From Christiangramia flava JLT2011 (lineage in GTDB: Bacteria; Bacteroidota; Bacteroidia; Flavobacteriales; Flavobacteriaceae): DNA of 64,000 bases. This document shows, one piece after another, positions 26,401 through 34,138 of this stretch. Positions within the stretch are counted from its first letter, which is position 1; every line of letters begins with the position of its first letter. The stretch is from contig NZ_CP016359.1 in the NCBI RefSeq assembly GCF_001951155.1, positions 2,442,001 to 2,506,000 on the forward strand, written 5' to 3'. The notes beneath the pieces are model-generated. The model was not told where the DNA came from and ran no database searches. It was given only the letters and a program-made list of their open reading frames with translations. The position numbers and the translations under genes are program-made.

Positions 26401-27830
26401 AACTTGTCCTTGACGGTCTACTCTCTTTCGGAGGCAGTAGCCATGGTTCCGTTGACTTCGGAGTTTATGAAATTATTCCTCAGGGATTAACCAGTGTCAA
26501 TTACGACCTTCATTTTATTTCTGGAACCTTAAAAATTAATAAAGCTACGTTAACTGTATCGGCAACGAATCTTTCCAAATATTGCGGGCAGGATAACCCT
26601 AAGCTTATAATGGAATATTCAGGTTTTGTTAACCAGGAAAGCGAAGCAGTATTAGATTCAAAACCTGTTATTTCTACAACTGCTACTTGGGGAAGCACCG
26701 GTTCGTCATATCCTATCACCGTATCAGGTGGATCAGATAACAATTATGATTTCAATTATGTAAATGGAGAGCTTACGATAAATTCAATTTCTATTGACGC
26801 CAGCTCCAGTAGTACTCCGGTTCAGTTAGGTAGCAATGCCGTTTTACAGGCCAATGTGATGCCCGCTGTACCTGGAGTGAGAGTTAGCTTTTACCTGAAT
26901 GAGAATTGGAAGGGCGAAGCCTTAACCAATGAACAGGGGATGGCAGCCTTATCTGTAGCGGGATTGCCTGCCGATGTTTATATTGTGAAAGCGGTGGCTG
27001 GTTCAGGTTGTGATCAGTCAGAAGCTTACTTGCCGGTCTACGATCCTAACGGCGGTTTTGTTACCGGCGGTGGCTGGATCGATTCTCCAGCAAATGCCAT
27101 GGAATCAGGGGTTACCGGAAAGGCCAATTTTGGATTGAACGCAAAATATAAATCAGGAAAAAATAATACTACGGAAGTTGATGGGAATACGAATTTCCAG
27201 TTCAAAGCCGGTGATCTCAATTTCTCCAGTTCCAGTCATACTGCAATGTCTCTGGTGATTTCGGGTGCTAAGGCAACCTATACCGGTGAAGGAACAATTA
27301 ACGGTCTTGGAAATTATGAATTCCGCTTGATTGCGATAGATGGTGACTTGCTTGGAAACACTGCTGATAAATTCCGGATTAAAATTTGGGAAAAAGGAGT
27401 TCCTTCAAATGTAGTTTACGATAACAGGCGCGGGGCTTCCGAAGCTGCTGACGACGCCAGTCTCCTTGGCGGCGGATCAATTGTGATCCATAAGCCCAAA
27501 GGTAATAAGGAAAGCGAAAGCCTGTCCAAACCAATTGCTGTCACTAAAACGCCTATTGAAATAAGTATGATCAATAATTTGGGAATAGCGCCGAACCCGG
27601 TTTATGATCTTGCTGAAATAAAGGTTTCCATGCTACAGGATGCTTTCGTTAAGATCAAGCTTTTTGACCTGAGCGGAAGAATGGTAAGGGATATTTATAG
27701 CGGAAAGATCGCTGCGGGAATGGAGCAGATTATTAATTTTGAAAAAAGAAACCTGATGAGCGGCATGTATATCTTAAAAGTCTATTCGGAAAACGGGCAG
27801 ACCATGGAAAAACAGATCGTGATTAAATAA
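23478..27830 (+). CDS. T9SS-secreted multidomain protein with six 74-residue Ig/MBG-like repeats
   Basis: 1450 residues from the ATG at 23478. Order of parts: signal peptide ending near Y-A-Q; a domain starting D-K-D-D-Y-A-P-G-E; an Ig-like domain (about residues 235-330); a YDG-like domain (K-T-Y-D-T); an MBG-like segment; six near-identical repeats of 74 residues (24960-26291); two more MBG/YDG-like segments; a segment with F-V-T-G-G-G-W-I-D-S-P and later F-R-I-K-I-W, like the post-COAP-1 domain; and a T9SS type A sorting domain of about 85 residues ending in K-Q-I-V-I-K. It is probably displayed on the cell surface or released as an adhesin-like protein. No enzymatic domain is recognised. 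The terminator at 27846 follows. Confidence 0.88.
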   Translation: MKKILLSSEAVKMFFCTFLLTLIFSGFGYAQTVATDKDDYAPGEYVIITGTGWTPGEKVVFTFEEDPKPETCINSHNFFTYASGAGDIYYDEFLIKENHVGVAFVLTALGSDSKLIANAYFTDANSDIKISAPEIAEKFSNITISAQLTQKGNQSCEGCVGQNKGISGRDIIFYIYGTYIGEAKTNSEGSATISYTVELPIGNYNGVNGIKAEFKGDPNKNPYAGSEFSKNLQVIGSQCTSPNISSEPSWQSKTYGENVSFSVVASGDALAYQWQVDTGSGFQNLSDNLFYSNTSTATLQITKPSVSFTESQYRVVVSNSCGTVYSAAAGLQVKAKDITGIFTVSDKTYDTNTLASITSISLTGVLPEDQVSISGGTANFSDPNAETNKAVFLTGAQLSGAHAANYKLLSVSTATATIFKAISTTTVTINGGPFTYSNAPIEPATVTVTGVGLNLSPTATYSDNITAGTATASYSYDGDDNHFPSSDSKTFNIGKADAVISVVGYSGIYDAQAHGASGSAKDLSGNDLAGLDLGASFTNVPGGTANWTFKDVTGNYKDASGSVEIAIQKADAVISVVGYTGIYDAQAHGASGSAKDLSGNDLAGLDLGISFTNVPGGIANWTFSDVTGNYNDASGSVEIAIQKADAVISVVGYSGIYDAQAHGASGSAKDLSGNDLAGLDLGASFTNVPGGIANWTFSDVTGNYNDASGSVEIAIEKADATISVVGYSGIYDAQAHGASGSAKDLSGNDLAGLDLGISFTNVPGGIANWTFSDVTGNYNDASGSVEIAIEKADATISVVGYSGIYDAQAHGASGSAKDLSGNDLAGLDLGISFTNVPGGIAHWTFSDVTGNYNDASGSVEIAIQKADAEISVVGYSGIYDAQAHGASGSAKDLSGNDLAGLDLGASFINVPGGIANWTFSDVTGNYNDASGSVEIAIQKAPLTITAIDKDKTYDGVPFAGGNGVNYAGFVNNETELVLDGLLSFGGSSHGSVDFGVYEIIPQGLTSVNYDLHFISGTLKINKATLTVSATNLSKYCGQDNPKLIMEYSGFVNQESEAVLDSKPVISTTATWGSTGSSYPITVSGGSDNNYDFNYVNGELTINSISIDASSSSTPVQLGSNAVLQANVMPAVPGVRVSFYLNENWKGEALTNEQGMAALSVAGLPADVYIVKAVAGSGCDQSEAYLPVYDPNGGFVTGGGWIDSPANAMESGVTGKANFGLNAKYKSGKNNTTEVDGNTNFQFKAGDLNFSSSSHTAMSLVISGAKATYTGEGTINGLGNYEFRLIAIDGDLLGNTADKFRIKIWEKGVPSNVVYDNRRGASEAADDASLLGGGSIVIHKPKGNKESESLSKPIAVTKTPIEISMINNLGIAPNPVYDLAEIKVSMLQDAFVKIKLFDLSGRMVRDIYSGKIAAGMEQIINFEKRNLMSGMYILKVYSENGQTMEKQIVIK
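24960..26291 (+). repeat. Six tandem 222-bp in-frame repeats
   Basis: Six exact-length units of 222 bp (74 codons) start at 24960, 25182, 25404, 25626, 25848 and 26070. Each product unit starts K-A-D-A and contains G-I-Y-D-A-Q-A-H-G-A-S-G. Units differ at only a few residues, such as S/T in the G-Y-S-G motif, A/I after L-D-L-G, and Q/E at the last position. The first unit is the most diverged (T-F-K-D, N-Y-K-D). Such high DNA identity implies recent expansion or gene conversion. Confidence 0.97.
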
Positions 27831-27845
27831 CATTTTCAGCAAACA

Positions 27846-27871
27846 AAAGCCCGTTTAGAACGGGCTTTTTT
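27846..27871 (+). terminator. Intrinsic terminator after the repeat protein gene
   Basis: A ten-base-pair stem, AAAGCCCGTT with AACGGGCTTT, encloses a three-base loop (27846-27868) and is followed by Ts to 27871. It is 16 bp after the stop codon at 27830. Confidence 0.85.
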
Positions 27872-28018
27872 AATTCTTAAAAAACACAACATAACAGACC
27901 GCTTCCGTCTTTAAAATTTTGTTTTTTTTAAACTATAGCGTTAAATCTTACACAATTAATTTTTACCACCTGCCTTAAACTATATTTTCGTTGACGTAAC
28001 TAAAATATTTCAAAAACT

Positions 28019-28381
28019 ATGGCAGCCTATTTTAATACCGACGAGCTAAAAACTGCAATGACTAACCTTATTAAGCAGTATATCGATGAATGCGAAGAAT
28101 GTCAGGAACTATCACAGGATTGTATAGATTTGATCAGGCATAATTTCCTTGCCGAATATGCAGTTTACAATCCCGATAATAACAGCATCGAAGTAGGTAT
28201 TGATGTATCTGAAGATAGTTCAGAATACCCGGAACTGGAAGTATATACAATTCCTCTTACAGATGCGCAGATCAGGATCAGTAATTCTTTTCGCCAAAAT
28301 GCTGAAGATTTGGAATTTTACGGCAAGCTTTTAAATAAGCAGAAGGGAATTCAGTCTTCTTCCGTAGTAGTGATGCAATAG
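28019..28381 (+). CDS. Small acidic protein of unknown function
   Basis: 120 residues, not recognised. It has no signal peptide or membrane segment and is strongly acidic (runs rich in D and E around residues 55-75). Three cysteines lie close together near the N-terminus in C-E-E-C-x6-C (residues 25, 28 and 35), inside a predicted helix. It stands alone between a terminator and an OMP gene, with its own likely terminator at 28405. A TATATTTT -7-like element lies about 35 bp upstream. Codon use looks like its neighbours and the frame is clean, so I take it as a real cytoplasmic protein. Confidence 0.65.
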   Translation: MAAYFNTDELKTAMTNLIKQYIDECEECQELSQDCIDLIRHNFLAEYAVYNPDNNSIEVGIDVSEDSSEYPELEVYTIPLTDAQIRISNSFRQNAEDLEFYGKLLNKQKGIQSSSVVVMQ

Positions 28382-28404
28382 TAAAACAATATACCCCGGA
28401 AAAG

Positions 28405-28435
28405 AGCTGGTGCTGTCAAAGTGCTGGCTTTTTTT
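28405..28435 (+). terminator. Probable intrinsic terminator after the small acidic protein
   Basis: AGCTGGTGCT pairs with AGTGCTGGCT across a five-base loop (28405-28429), followed by seven Ts. Four of ten pairs are G-U, so the stem is weaker than others in the window, but the T-run and its position 24 bp after the stop codon support it. Confidence 0.5.
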
Positions 28436-28495
28436 GTTTGGAGACTTTTGAGAGTCAACTTTACCAACTTTTCCCTAGATTTAACCGATTAGGCC

Positions 28496-28525
28496 TTGGA
28501 TAAGTAACCGGAATAGCTATTTTTG
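28496..28525 (+). promoter_or_regulatory. Bacteroidota-type promoter of the outer-membrane protein gene
   Basis: TTG at 28496-28498 and TATTTTTG at 28518-28525 are separated by 19 bp and match the flavobacterial pattern TTG-N17-23-TAnnTTTG. Transcription should begin near 28531, so the coding start is the ATG at 28550 and not the TTG at 28523, which is inside the -7 element. Confidence 0.65.
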
Positions 28526-28549
28526 ACAAAGCTAAACTCCTTCCTGACC

Positions 28550-29182
28550 ATGAAAAGAGTCCTGTTACTCATTTTCTTATTGATTTTCGCTTACAAGACT
28601 AATGCTCAGTCATTTCCAGGTGATGTTACCATCTCTCCCCAGGCAGGTGTAAGCCTTTCCACTTATTTCACTTCAAAATCTGGTTTCGATCCCAGGATTG
28701 CCAGCACTGGAGGAATCATTATCGAATATTATTTTACCCGGGTCTGGAGCCTGCGTAGCGGTTTTATTTATGACCAGATGGGGGTGCGTGATAACCTTGG
28801 ATATACTCAAAAACTGGACTATGTAACAGTTCCTATCAACGCCAACTGGCATTTTGGGAATCGCAATAATTTCTATCTCAACTTTGGGCCGGCAGTTTCT
28901 TTGCTGCTGGATGGTAGAGCTGAAAATGACCAGGGAGACATCATTGTTCTCACAGATGATACCGGTGCCAAATTTCAGGAATATGATCTTGGGGTTACTC
29001 TTGGTATTGGCTATAAATTTTATATTGATCGTAAAACCCAACTTTTCTTAGATTACCAGGGCTTCGGAAGCATTTGGAATATTGTTGAAAACCTGCCTTA
29101 CGATGTACGCAATTCCCGTAATGCCTTCAATATTGGGGTTGTTTTTACTATGGATCCTATGAAAGGTTTCCGCCGCCGTTAA
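28550..29182 (+). CDS. Outer-membrane beta-barrel protein (PorT/OMP_b-brl-like)
   Basis: 210 residues from the ATG at 28550. A signal peptide ends near T-N-A-Q at residue 19, followed by alternating hydrophobic strands (for example WSLRSGFIYDQMG, NFYLNFGPAVSLLL, YKFYIDRKTQLFLDYQGFG) typical of small eight-stranded barrels in Bacteroidota. The general layout is that of the PorT-like outer-membrane beta-barrel family, but it is not the T9SS PorT, which is encoded at 42322-43029. Specific function is unknown. It has its own promoter. Confidence 0.8.
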   Translation: MKRVLLLIFLLIFAYKTNAQSFPGDVTISPQAGVSLSTYFTSKSGFDPRIASTGGIIIEYYFTRVWSLRSGFIYDQMGVRDNLGYTQKLDYVTVPINANWHFGNRNNFYLNFGPAVSLLLDGRAENDQGDIIVLTDDTGAKFQEYDLGVTLGIGYKFYIDRKTQLFLDYQGFGSIWNIVENLPYDVRNSRNAFNIGVVFTMDPMKGFRRR

Positions 29183-29254
29183 CCGGTTCCCAGTTTTACC
29201 ATTAGCTTAACGAGTGTTCCCGTTACATTTAAGTAACTTGAAAATAAAAACACT

Positions 29255-30718
29255 ATGAAAAGCTATGAAAATTTAAATCTTCAGTTCATTGATGGTACTT
29301 GGGGAAAGGGTAACAGCGATTCTGTAATTAAGAATCTGAATCCTTTCGATGAATCACTCATTCACGAAATTCAGGCTTCTTCGGAAGAAGATGTAGATGC
29401 TGCTCATGAGGCCGCGTCCAAAGCAGCAGAATCATGGGGAAAAGAATTGCCCCAAAAACGAGCCGAAATTATTCAGAAGGCAGTACAAATACTGGAAAGT
29501 AGAAAGGAAGAAGTCATAGAATGGCTGATCAAGGAAGCCGGAAGCACTCGAGTAAAAGCGGAAGTAGAGGTGCAGATCACTATGGGAATCATGAAAGAAT
29601 CAGCTTCTTTTCCAACCCGCTCCCACGGCTATATTTTTGATTCACTAACACCGGGAAAAGAAAATTGCGCTTATCGCAAACCTTTGGGGGTTATCGGCAT
29701 CATTAGTCCGTGGAATTTTCCTTTAAACCTAAGCATGCGCTCCATCGCCCCAGCTATTGCGCTGGGAAATGCCATCGTGCTCAAACCAGCTTCTCAAACA
29801 CCAGTAACGGGAGCCACGATCGCCGCTAAAATATTTGAAGAAGCCGGTCTTCCCAAAGGCGTGTTCAATGTGGTCATTGGAAAAGGATCTGAGATTGGGG
29901 ACTATTTTGTGAAACATCCGGTTTCTAAGCTTATCTCGTTTACCGGCTCTACACCGGTGGGAAGAAATATAGGGAAACTGGCCGGGGAAGCTGTGAAAAA
30001 GACATCGCTCGAACTCGGTGGGAATAATGTTTTCGTGGTGATGAAAGATGCTGATGTAGAGAAGGCAGTGAACGCCGCCATGTTCGGAAAGTTCATGCAC
30101 CAGGGTCAAATTTGCATGTCTACCAACAGGTTTGTGGTACACGAATCAATTGCCGATGAGTTCGTGAAGAAATTCACTGAAAAGACTGAAGCTTTGAAAT
30201 ATGGAGATCCTTCAGAAGAAGGTGTCACCATCGGGCCGCTGATCAATCACGATCAATTGGAAGGTATTCTGGAAGATTTGAATAAGAGCCTGGAAGCCGG
30301 TGCGAAAAAAGTGTGTGGAGGAAATCACGATGGGAATGTACTCGCCCCTACAATTCTGGACCATGTAAAAGATGATATGCCAATAGCCAAAAATGAAATT
30401 TTTGGACCTGTGGCGCCGGTAATCCGTTTTTCTAGCGAGGAAGAGGCGCTCAAAATTGCCAATTCCAGGGATTATGGATTGAGCGGAGCAGTATTTTCTG
30501 AAAATATTGAAAAAGCGGTTGCTTTTGCCCGAAAGGTTGAAACAGGAATGATCCATATCAACGACCAGACCGTTAATGATGAACCAAATGCTCCTTTTGG
30601 AGGGGAAAAAGGCTCGGGTATTGGGAGATTCAATGGGGATTTTATCCTGGAAGAGTTTACCAGGTTACAATGGGTCACCGTTCAGCATGAACCTAGAGAT
30701 TATGCTCCGTTCTCCTGA
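29255..30718 (+). CDS. NAD(P)-dependent aldehyde dehydrogenase
   Basis: 487 residues of the ALDH superfamily with all catalytic residues: N154 (S-P-W-N-F-P), K177 (L-K-P-A), E253 (L-E-L-G-G-N-N) and the nucleophile C287 (G-Q-I-C-M-S). It oxidises an aldehyde to its acid in the cytoplasm. The G-Q-I-C-M-S-T-N-R-F-V stretch resembles the benzaldehyde/vanillin-type branch, but the substrate is open. It stands alone, with a terminator overlapping the end of the convergent YpdA-like gene. Confidence 0.93.
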   Translation: MKSYENLNLQFIDGTWGKGNSDSVIKNLNPFDESLIHEIQASSEEDVDAAHEAASKAAESWGKELPQKRAEIIQKAVQILESRKEEVIEWLIKEAGSTRVKAEVEVQITMGIMKESASFPTRSHGYIFDSLTPGKENCAYRKPLGVIGIISPWNFPLNLSMRSIAPAIALGNAIVLKPASQTPVTGATIAAKIFEEAGLPKGVFNVVIGKGSEIGDYFVKHPVSKLISFTGSTPVGRNIGKLAGEAVKKTSLELGGNNVFVVMKDADVEKAVNAAMFGKFMHQGQICMSTNRFVVHESIADEFVKKFTEKTEALKYGDPSEEGVTIGPLINHDQLEGILEDLNKSLEAGAKKVCGGNHDGNVLAPTILDHVKDDMPIAKNEIFGPVAPVIRFSSEEEALKIANSRDYGLSGAVFSENIEKAVAFARKVETGMIHINDQTVNDEPNAPFGGEKGSGIGRFNGDFILEEFTRLQWVTVQHEPRDYAPFS

Positions 30719-30738
30719 TGAAGATATAACTCCGAATT

Positions 30739-31746
30739 TTAAGAAGTCCTGCCTGGCAGGGCTTTTTCTTTTTCTGAAATATGATCTAAGATCATTTTTG
30801 CGTGTACTCGCGAGTTTTCTATAAACCACTTATGAGTTTCCACACCTCCGCAGATCACACCAGCGAGGTAAATACCCGGAATGTTGGTTTCCATGGTTTT
30901 TTCGTCGTATTGCGGAATTTTACGGCCATCTTCAGAAAGCTGGATGCCAATATTTTTCAGGAATTCAAAATTTGGCCGGTAACCGGTAAGTAACAACACA
31001 AAATCGTTTTCCAGGACTTCTTCTCCTTCCGGAGTTTCAAGAGTGACCGTATCCTCTTTGATTTCCTTCAGCCTGGAATTAAAATATGCTTTGATACTGC
31101 CTTCTTTAATACGATTCACAATATCTGGCCGAACCCAATATTTCACACGCTCCCCAATTTCTGGGCTGCGAACGACCATAGTGACCTCACCGCCTTTTCG
31201 AAAGATTTCGAGTGCGGCATCAACAGCGGAGTTACTCGCGCCTACCACGATCGTTTTCTGTGTGGCGTAAAAATGAGGGTCATTATAATAATGAGAAACT
31301 TTCGGAAGTTCTTCCCCTGGAATATGAATATAATTCGGGATATCATAGAAACCTGTGGCGATAATCACATTATCGGCCTCGTAGTTGGTTTTGGAAGAAG
31401 TGATTCGATGTTTGCCATTTTCAGCAGTTACAATAGTTGAAACCTCCTCAAAAAGGTGAATGTTGATGTTTTTAGAGGTCGCGATTCTACGATAGTATTC
31501 CAGAGCTTCCCGCTTTTGAGGCTTCGGTTTATCACTGATAAACGGGATATTATCCAGTTCCAGTTTTTCCGAAGTTGAAAAGAACTGCATGTTGGTAGGG
31601 TAGTGGTAAAGCGAATTTACAAGACAACCTTTCTCAAGAATGAGGTAATTAAGATCATTCTTTTCGGCTTCCAGGGCGCAGGCGATCCCAATGGGGCCTC
31701 CTCCAACAATGATCAGGTCCAAGTGGTTCTTTTCAGGAATTTGCAA
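30739..31746 (-). CDS. ypdA: YpdA-type FAD/NAD(P)-dependent disulfide reductase-like protein
   Basis: Up to 335 residues. An FAD-binding G-G-G-P-I-G-I-A motif is at the N-terminus and a second nucleotide-binding G-A-S-N-S-A-V-D-A in the middle. Unlike thioredoxin reductases it has no C-x-x-C pair, as expected for YpdA/Bdr, which reduces bacillithiol disulfide in Firmicutes; the same role here is inference. There is no ATG or GTG near the start: an in-frame stop lies three codons before TTG at 31746, which overlaps the rpe end by 14 bp. A second TTG at 31722 would give the shorter, more usual start M-D-L-I-I-V-G-G-G without overlap. Confidence 0.85.
   Translation of the reverse strand: MQIPEKNHLDLIIVGGGPIGIACALEAEKNDLNYLILEKGCLVNSLYHYPTNMQFFSTSEKLELDNIPFISDKPKPQKREALEYYRRIATSKNINIHLFEEVSTIVTAENGKHRITSSKTNYEADNVIIATGFYDIPNYIHIPGEELPKVSHYYNDPHFYATQKTIVVGASNSAVDAALEIFRKGGEVTMVVRSPEIGERVKYWVRPDIVNRIKEGSIKAYFNSRLKEIKEDTVTLETPEGEEVLENDFVLLLTGYRPNFEFLKNIGIQLSEDGRKIPQYDEKTMETNIPGIYLAGVICGGVETHKWFIENSRVHAKMILDHISEKEKALPGRTS
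30745..30767 (+). terminator. Intrinsic terminator of the aldehyde dehydrogenase gene
   Basis: A stem of eight pairs (30745-30752 with 30756-30763, one G-U) and a three-base loop, followed by TTTTT. It lies inside the last codons of the convergent ypdA-like gene (30739-31746). Confidence 0.7.
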
Positions 31747-32395
31747 CTTCTTTCAGGTTTTTAATGGTTTTGGGCTGGTCGTTTGATTTAAACACAAAGC
31801 TTCCCGCGACCAGGGCATTAGCACCGGCTGCCGAAAGTTGTGCGGCATTTTCACTGGTCACACCCCCGTCTACTTCGATGATCAGCTCAGGATTCAGCTC
31901 ACTGGCCATTTCCTTCAGGCTTTTGATCTTGTTGTAGGTGTTTTCAATAAAACTTTGTCCGCCAAAACCAGGGTTTACACTCATTACAAGTACTAGGTCG
32001 AGATCAGGCAGGATATCTTTCAGTAAATCTACGGATGTATGCGGGTTTAGTGCCACTCCGGCTTTCATGCCTTCGGCTTTAATGGCCTGAATCGTACGGT
32101 GTAAATGCGTGCAGGCTTCGTAATGCACAGTGAGAATGTTGGCGCCCAGCGAAGCAAACTCTTTAATGTAGCGGTCTGGATCAACGATCATCAAATGCAC
32201 ATCCAAAGGTTTATTGGTATGGGCTGAAATTGCCTTTAAAACAGGCATCCCGTAGGAAATATTCGGAACAAAAACTCCGTCCATGATATCAATGTGAAAC
32301 CAGTCGGCATCACTGTTATTTACCATTTCAATATCTCGTTGAAGGTTGCCGAAATCGGCAGCAAGTAGGGAAGGAGCAATGAGGGTTTGTGACAT
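31733..32395 (-). CDS. rpe: Ribulose-phosphate 3-epimerase
   Basis: 220 residues from the ATG at 32393-32395, chosen over one seven codons upstream because it gives the normal N-terminus M-S-Q-T-L-I-A-P-S-L-L-A-A-D-F. The TIM-barrel shows the metal/catalytic motifs H-I-D-I-M-D-G, V-H-L-M, M-S-V-N-P-G-F-G-G-Q and E-V-D-G-G-V. It interconverts ribulose 5-phosphate and xylulose 5-phosphate in the pentose phosphate pathway. It is co-directional with and possibly overlaps the YpdA-like gene. Confidence 0.96.
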   Translation of the reverse strand: MSQTLIAPSLLAADFGNLQRDIEMVNNSDADWFHIDIMDGVFVPNISYGMPVLKAISAHTNKPLDVHLMIVDPDRYIKEFASLGANILTVHYEACTHLHRTIQAIKAEGMKAGVALNPHTSVDLLKDILPDLDLVLVMSVNPGFGGQSFIENTYNKIKSLKEMASELNPELIIEVDGGVTSENAAQLSAAGANALVAGSFVFKSNDQPKTIKNLKEVANS

Positions 32396-32456
32396 GATGG
32401 AAAATCTTTCCAACAAAAGTACGCAGAATTCGCTGTTTCTGAAATTCTTTCAGCGC

Positions 32457-32858
32457 TTAGTTCATAAAGGCTTTCAGAATATTACGGGCACTTTGCTGAG
32501 ACTGTTCATCCAGAATTTCGAGGAATTTGGTGTATTCATCAAATTGATCACTGTTGTAAATCACGGTTTCGGAAATAAATTCGGTCTTGTACGTTTCGTA
32601 AGCTGCAGACTTTATGGGTTTTTCAAAAATTTTAATAATACCATAATGACGCGGATCATTTTTAATAGTGGCGTACAGATCGCCGATTTTCTCCTGTTCT
32701 CCCTCCAGTATCTGAAAGAAATTACCATCGGAATACAATAATATTCCGGTAATGTTTCGTTCGTTATTATTCTTTTTTGTTTCCTGTAATAAGCCTTCAA
32801 GGTCTTCTTTAGACATTTCTCTACTGGCTGTACTTACATAGGAGATAGCGTATCGCAT
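32457..32858 (-). CDS. Single-domain BLUF blue-light photoreceptor
   Basis: 133 residues covering one BLUF domain and a short helical tail. The flavin hydrogen-bond network is present: Y7 (I-S-Y-V-S), N35 (R-N-I-T-G-I-L) and Q49 (F-F-Q-I-L-E-G). The usual tryptophan or methionine of strand 5 is not obvious; that region reads Y-E-T-Y-K-T-E-F. No output domain is attached, so signalling would be through a partner protein. It lies between rpe and rpoD, separated from rpoD by a terminator, so it has its own promoter or is read with rpe. Confidence 0.88.
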   Translation of the reverse strand: MRYAISYVSTASREMSKEDLEGLLQETKKNNNERNITGILLYSDGNFFQILEGEQEKIGDLYATIKNDPRHYGIIKIFEKPIKSAAYETYKTEFISETVIYNSDQFDEYTKFLEILDEQSQQSARNILKAFMN

Positions 32859-32942
32859 GAACTATGTGGTTTTCGGCGGGATAAATTTATGAAAACTGAA
32901 CAACTGTTAAGGTTTCCAAATCATAAGATTATTTTAAAAAAG

Positions 32943-32970
32943 AAAAAACCCCGGTTCATCAGGCCGGGGT
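32943..32970 (-). terminator. Intrinsic terminator of rpoD
   Basis: On the minus strand a seven-base-pair stem ACCCCGG/CCGGGGT (32948-32970) is followed by six Ts. It lies about 80 bp after the rpoD stop. Confidence 0.85.
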
Positions 32971-33051
32971 CATTCATCAATCAAAAAACGAACAGTTATT
33001 TTCATGACGGGTCATCACTCCGTCACTAAACTGTTGTCATCTTCAATATTT

Positions 33052-33915
33052 TTAGCCAAGATACGTTTTTAAAATTTTACTTCGGGAAGTATGTTTTAAT
33101 CTTCTAATGGCTTTTTCTTTAATTTGTCTAACTCTTTCCCTTGTTAGATCAAAAGTCTCGCCAATTTCTTCTAAAGTCATTGGGTGTTGATCTCCAAGAC
33201 CGAAATACAGGCGAATAACGTCTGCTTCACGAGGTGTTAAAGTTTCTAAAGCTCTCTCGATCTCTGTTCTCAATGATTCGTGTAGTAACTCTTTATCAGG
33301 GTTCGGAGATTCACCAGAACGCAATACGTCATAAAGGTTAGAATCCTCACCTTCCACTAAAGGAGCATCCATCGATACGTGACGGCCGGAGTTCTTCATA
33401 GATTCCTTCACGTCATTGATGGTCATATCTAACTCTTTTGCGATCTCTTCCGCACTTGGTGGGCGCTCGTGAGATTGCTCTAAAAATGCAAATGTTTTGT
33501 TGATTTTGTTGATCGAACCAATCTTGTTCAGCGGTAGACGAACGATACGCGACTGTTCGGCAAGCGCCTGAAGGATTGACTGACGGATCCACCAAACAGC
33601 GTATGAAATGAATTTGAAACCACGAGTTTCATCGAAACGTTTGGCAGCCTTAATAAGTCCTAAGTTACCCTCGTTAATAAGATCGGGAAGGGTAAGCCCT
33701 TGATTTTGATATTGTTTCGCTACAGATACCACGAAACGAAGGTTTGCTTTTGTAAGCTTTTCCAAAGCGCGGTTATCACCGGCTTTAATTCTTTGTGCTA
33801 ATTCTACTTCCTCATCAGCAGTAATTAAATCTACTTTTCCAATTTCTTGCAAATACTTGTCCAGCGAAGCAGTTTCACGATTAGTTACCTGCTTCGTAAT
33901 TTTCAGTTGTCTCAT
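33052..33915 (-). CDS. rpoD: Primary RNA polymerase sigma factor (sigma-70, RpoD/SigA)
   Basis: 287 residues, the short form typical of the Bacteroidota housekeeping sigma factor: region 1.1 is missing and region 1.2 begins at about residue 18 ([10 protein letters not shown]). Region 2 ([10 protein letters not shown] and [12 protein letters not shown]), region 3, and the region 4 helix-turn-helix ([19 protein letters not shown]) are complete. It would recognise the TTG/TAnnTTTG promoters seen in this window. The start codon is preceded by a real Shine-Dalgarno sequence, which is rare among the neighbours. Confidence 0.96.
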   Translation of the reverse strand: MRQLKITKQVTNRETASLDKYLQEIGKVDLITADEEVELAQRIKAGDNRALEKLTKANLRFVVSVAKQYQNQGLTLPDLINEGNLGLIKAAKRFDETRGFKFISYAVWWIRQSILQALAEQSRIVRLPLNKIGSINKINKTFAFLEQSHERPPSAEEIAKELDMTINDVKESMKNSGRHVSMDAPLVEGEDSNLYDVLRSGESPNPDKELLHESLRTEIERALETLTPREADVIRLYFGLGDQHPMTLEEIGETFDLTRERVRQIKEKAIRRLKHTSRSKILKTYLG

Positions 33916-33922
33916 CTATCTT

Positions 33923-33928
33923 CTCCTT
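33923..33928 (-). promoter_or_regulatory. Shine-Dalgarno sequence of rpoD
   Basis: AAGGAG on the minus strand, seven bases before the rpoD ATG. Most genes in this window lack such a purine box, as is normal for Bacteroidota, so it is notable and also fixes the rpoD start. Confidence 0.7.
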
Positions 33929-34091
33929 GGATTTTTAATGGTGAATAGCTCTTACACTTATTTATACGTAGGGATTCCGAAAAATGTTACAAAAAAGTTG
34001 ATAAAATTTACTTTATTCTGAAAATCAGACACATATATCGGTTTCCGCTGCTAATTAGTCGGGCATATTTGAAAACCATACAAACTGAAAT

Positions 34092-34118
34092 AAAAAAAGC
34101 CCGGTTTATCCGGGCTTT
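34092..34118 (-). terminator. Intrinsic terminator of pnp
   Basis: AAAGCCCGG pairs with CCGGGCTTT across a five-base loop (34096-34118), with a run of As on the plus strand that gives seven Us on the minus transcript. It lies 21 bp after the pnp stop codon and also has Ts on the other side, so it could work in both directions. Confidence 0.85.
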
Positions 34119-34138
34119 TTATAAAGTTGCGAAAAGAA

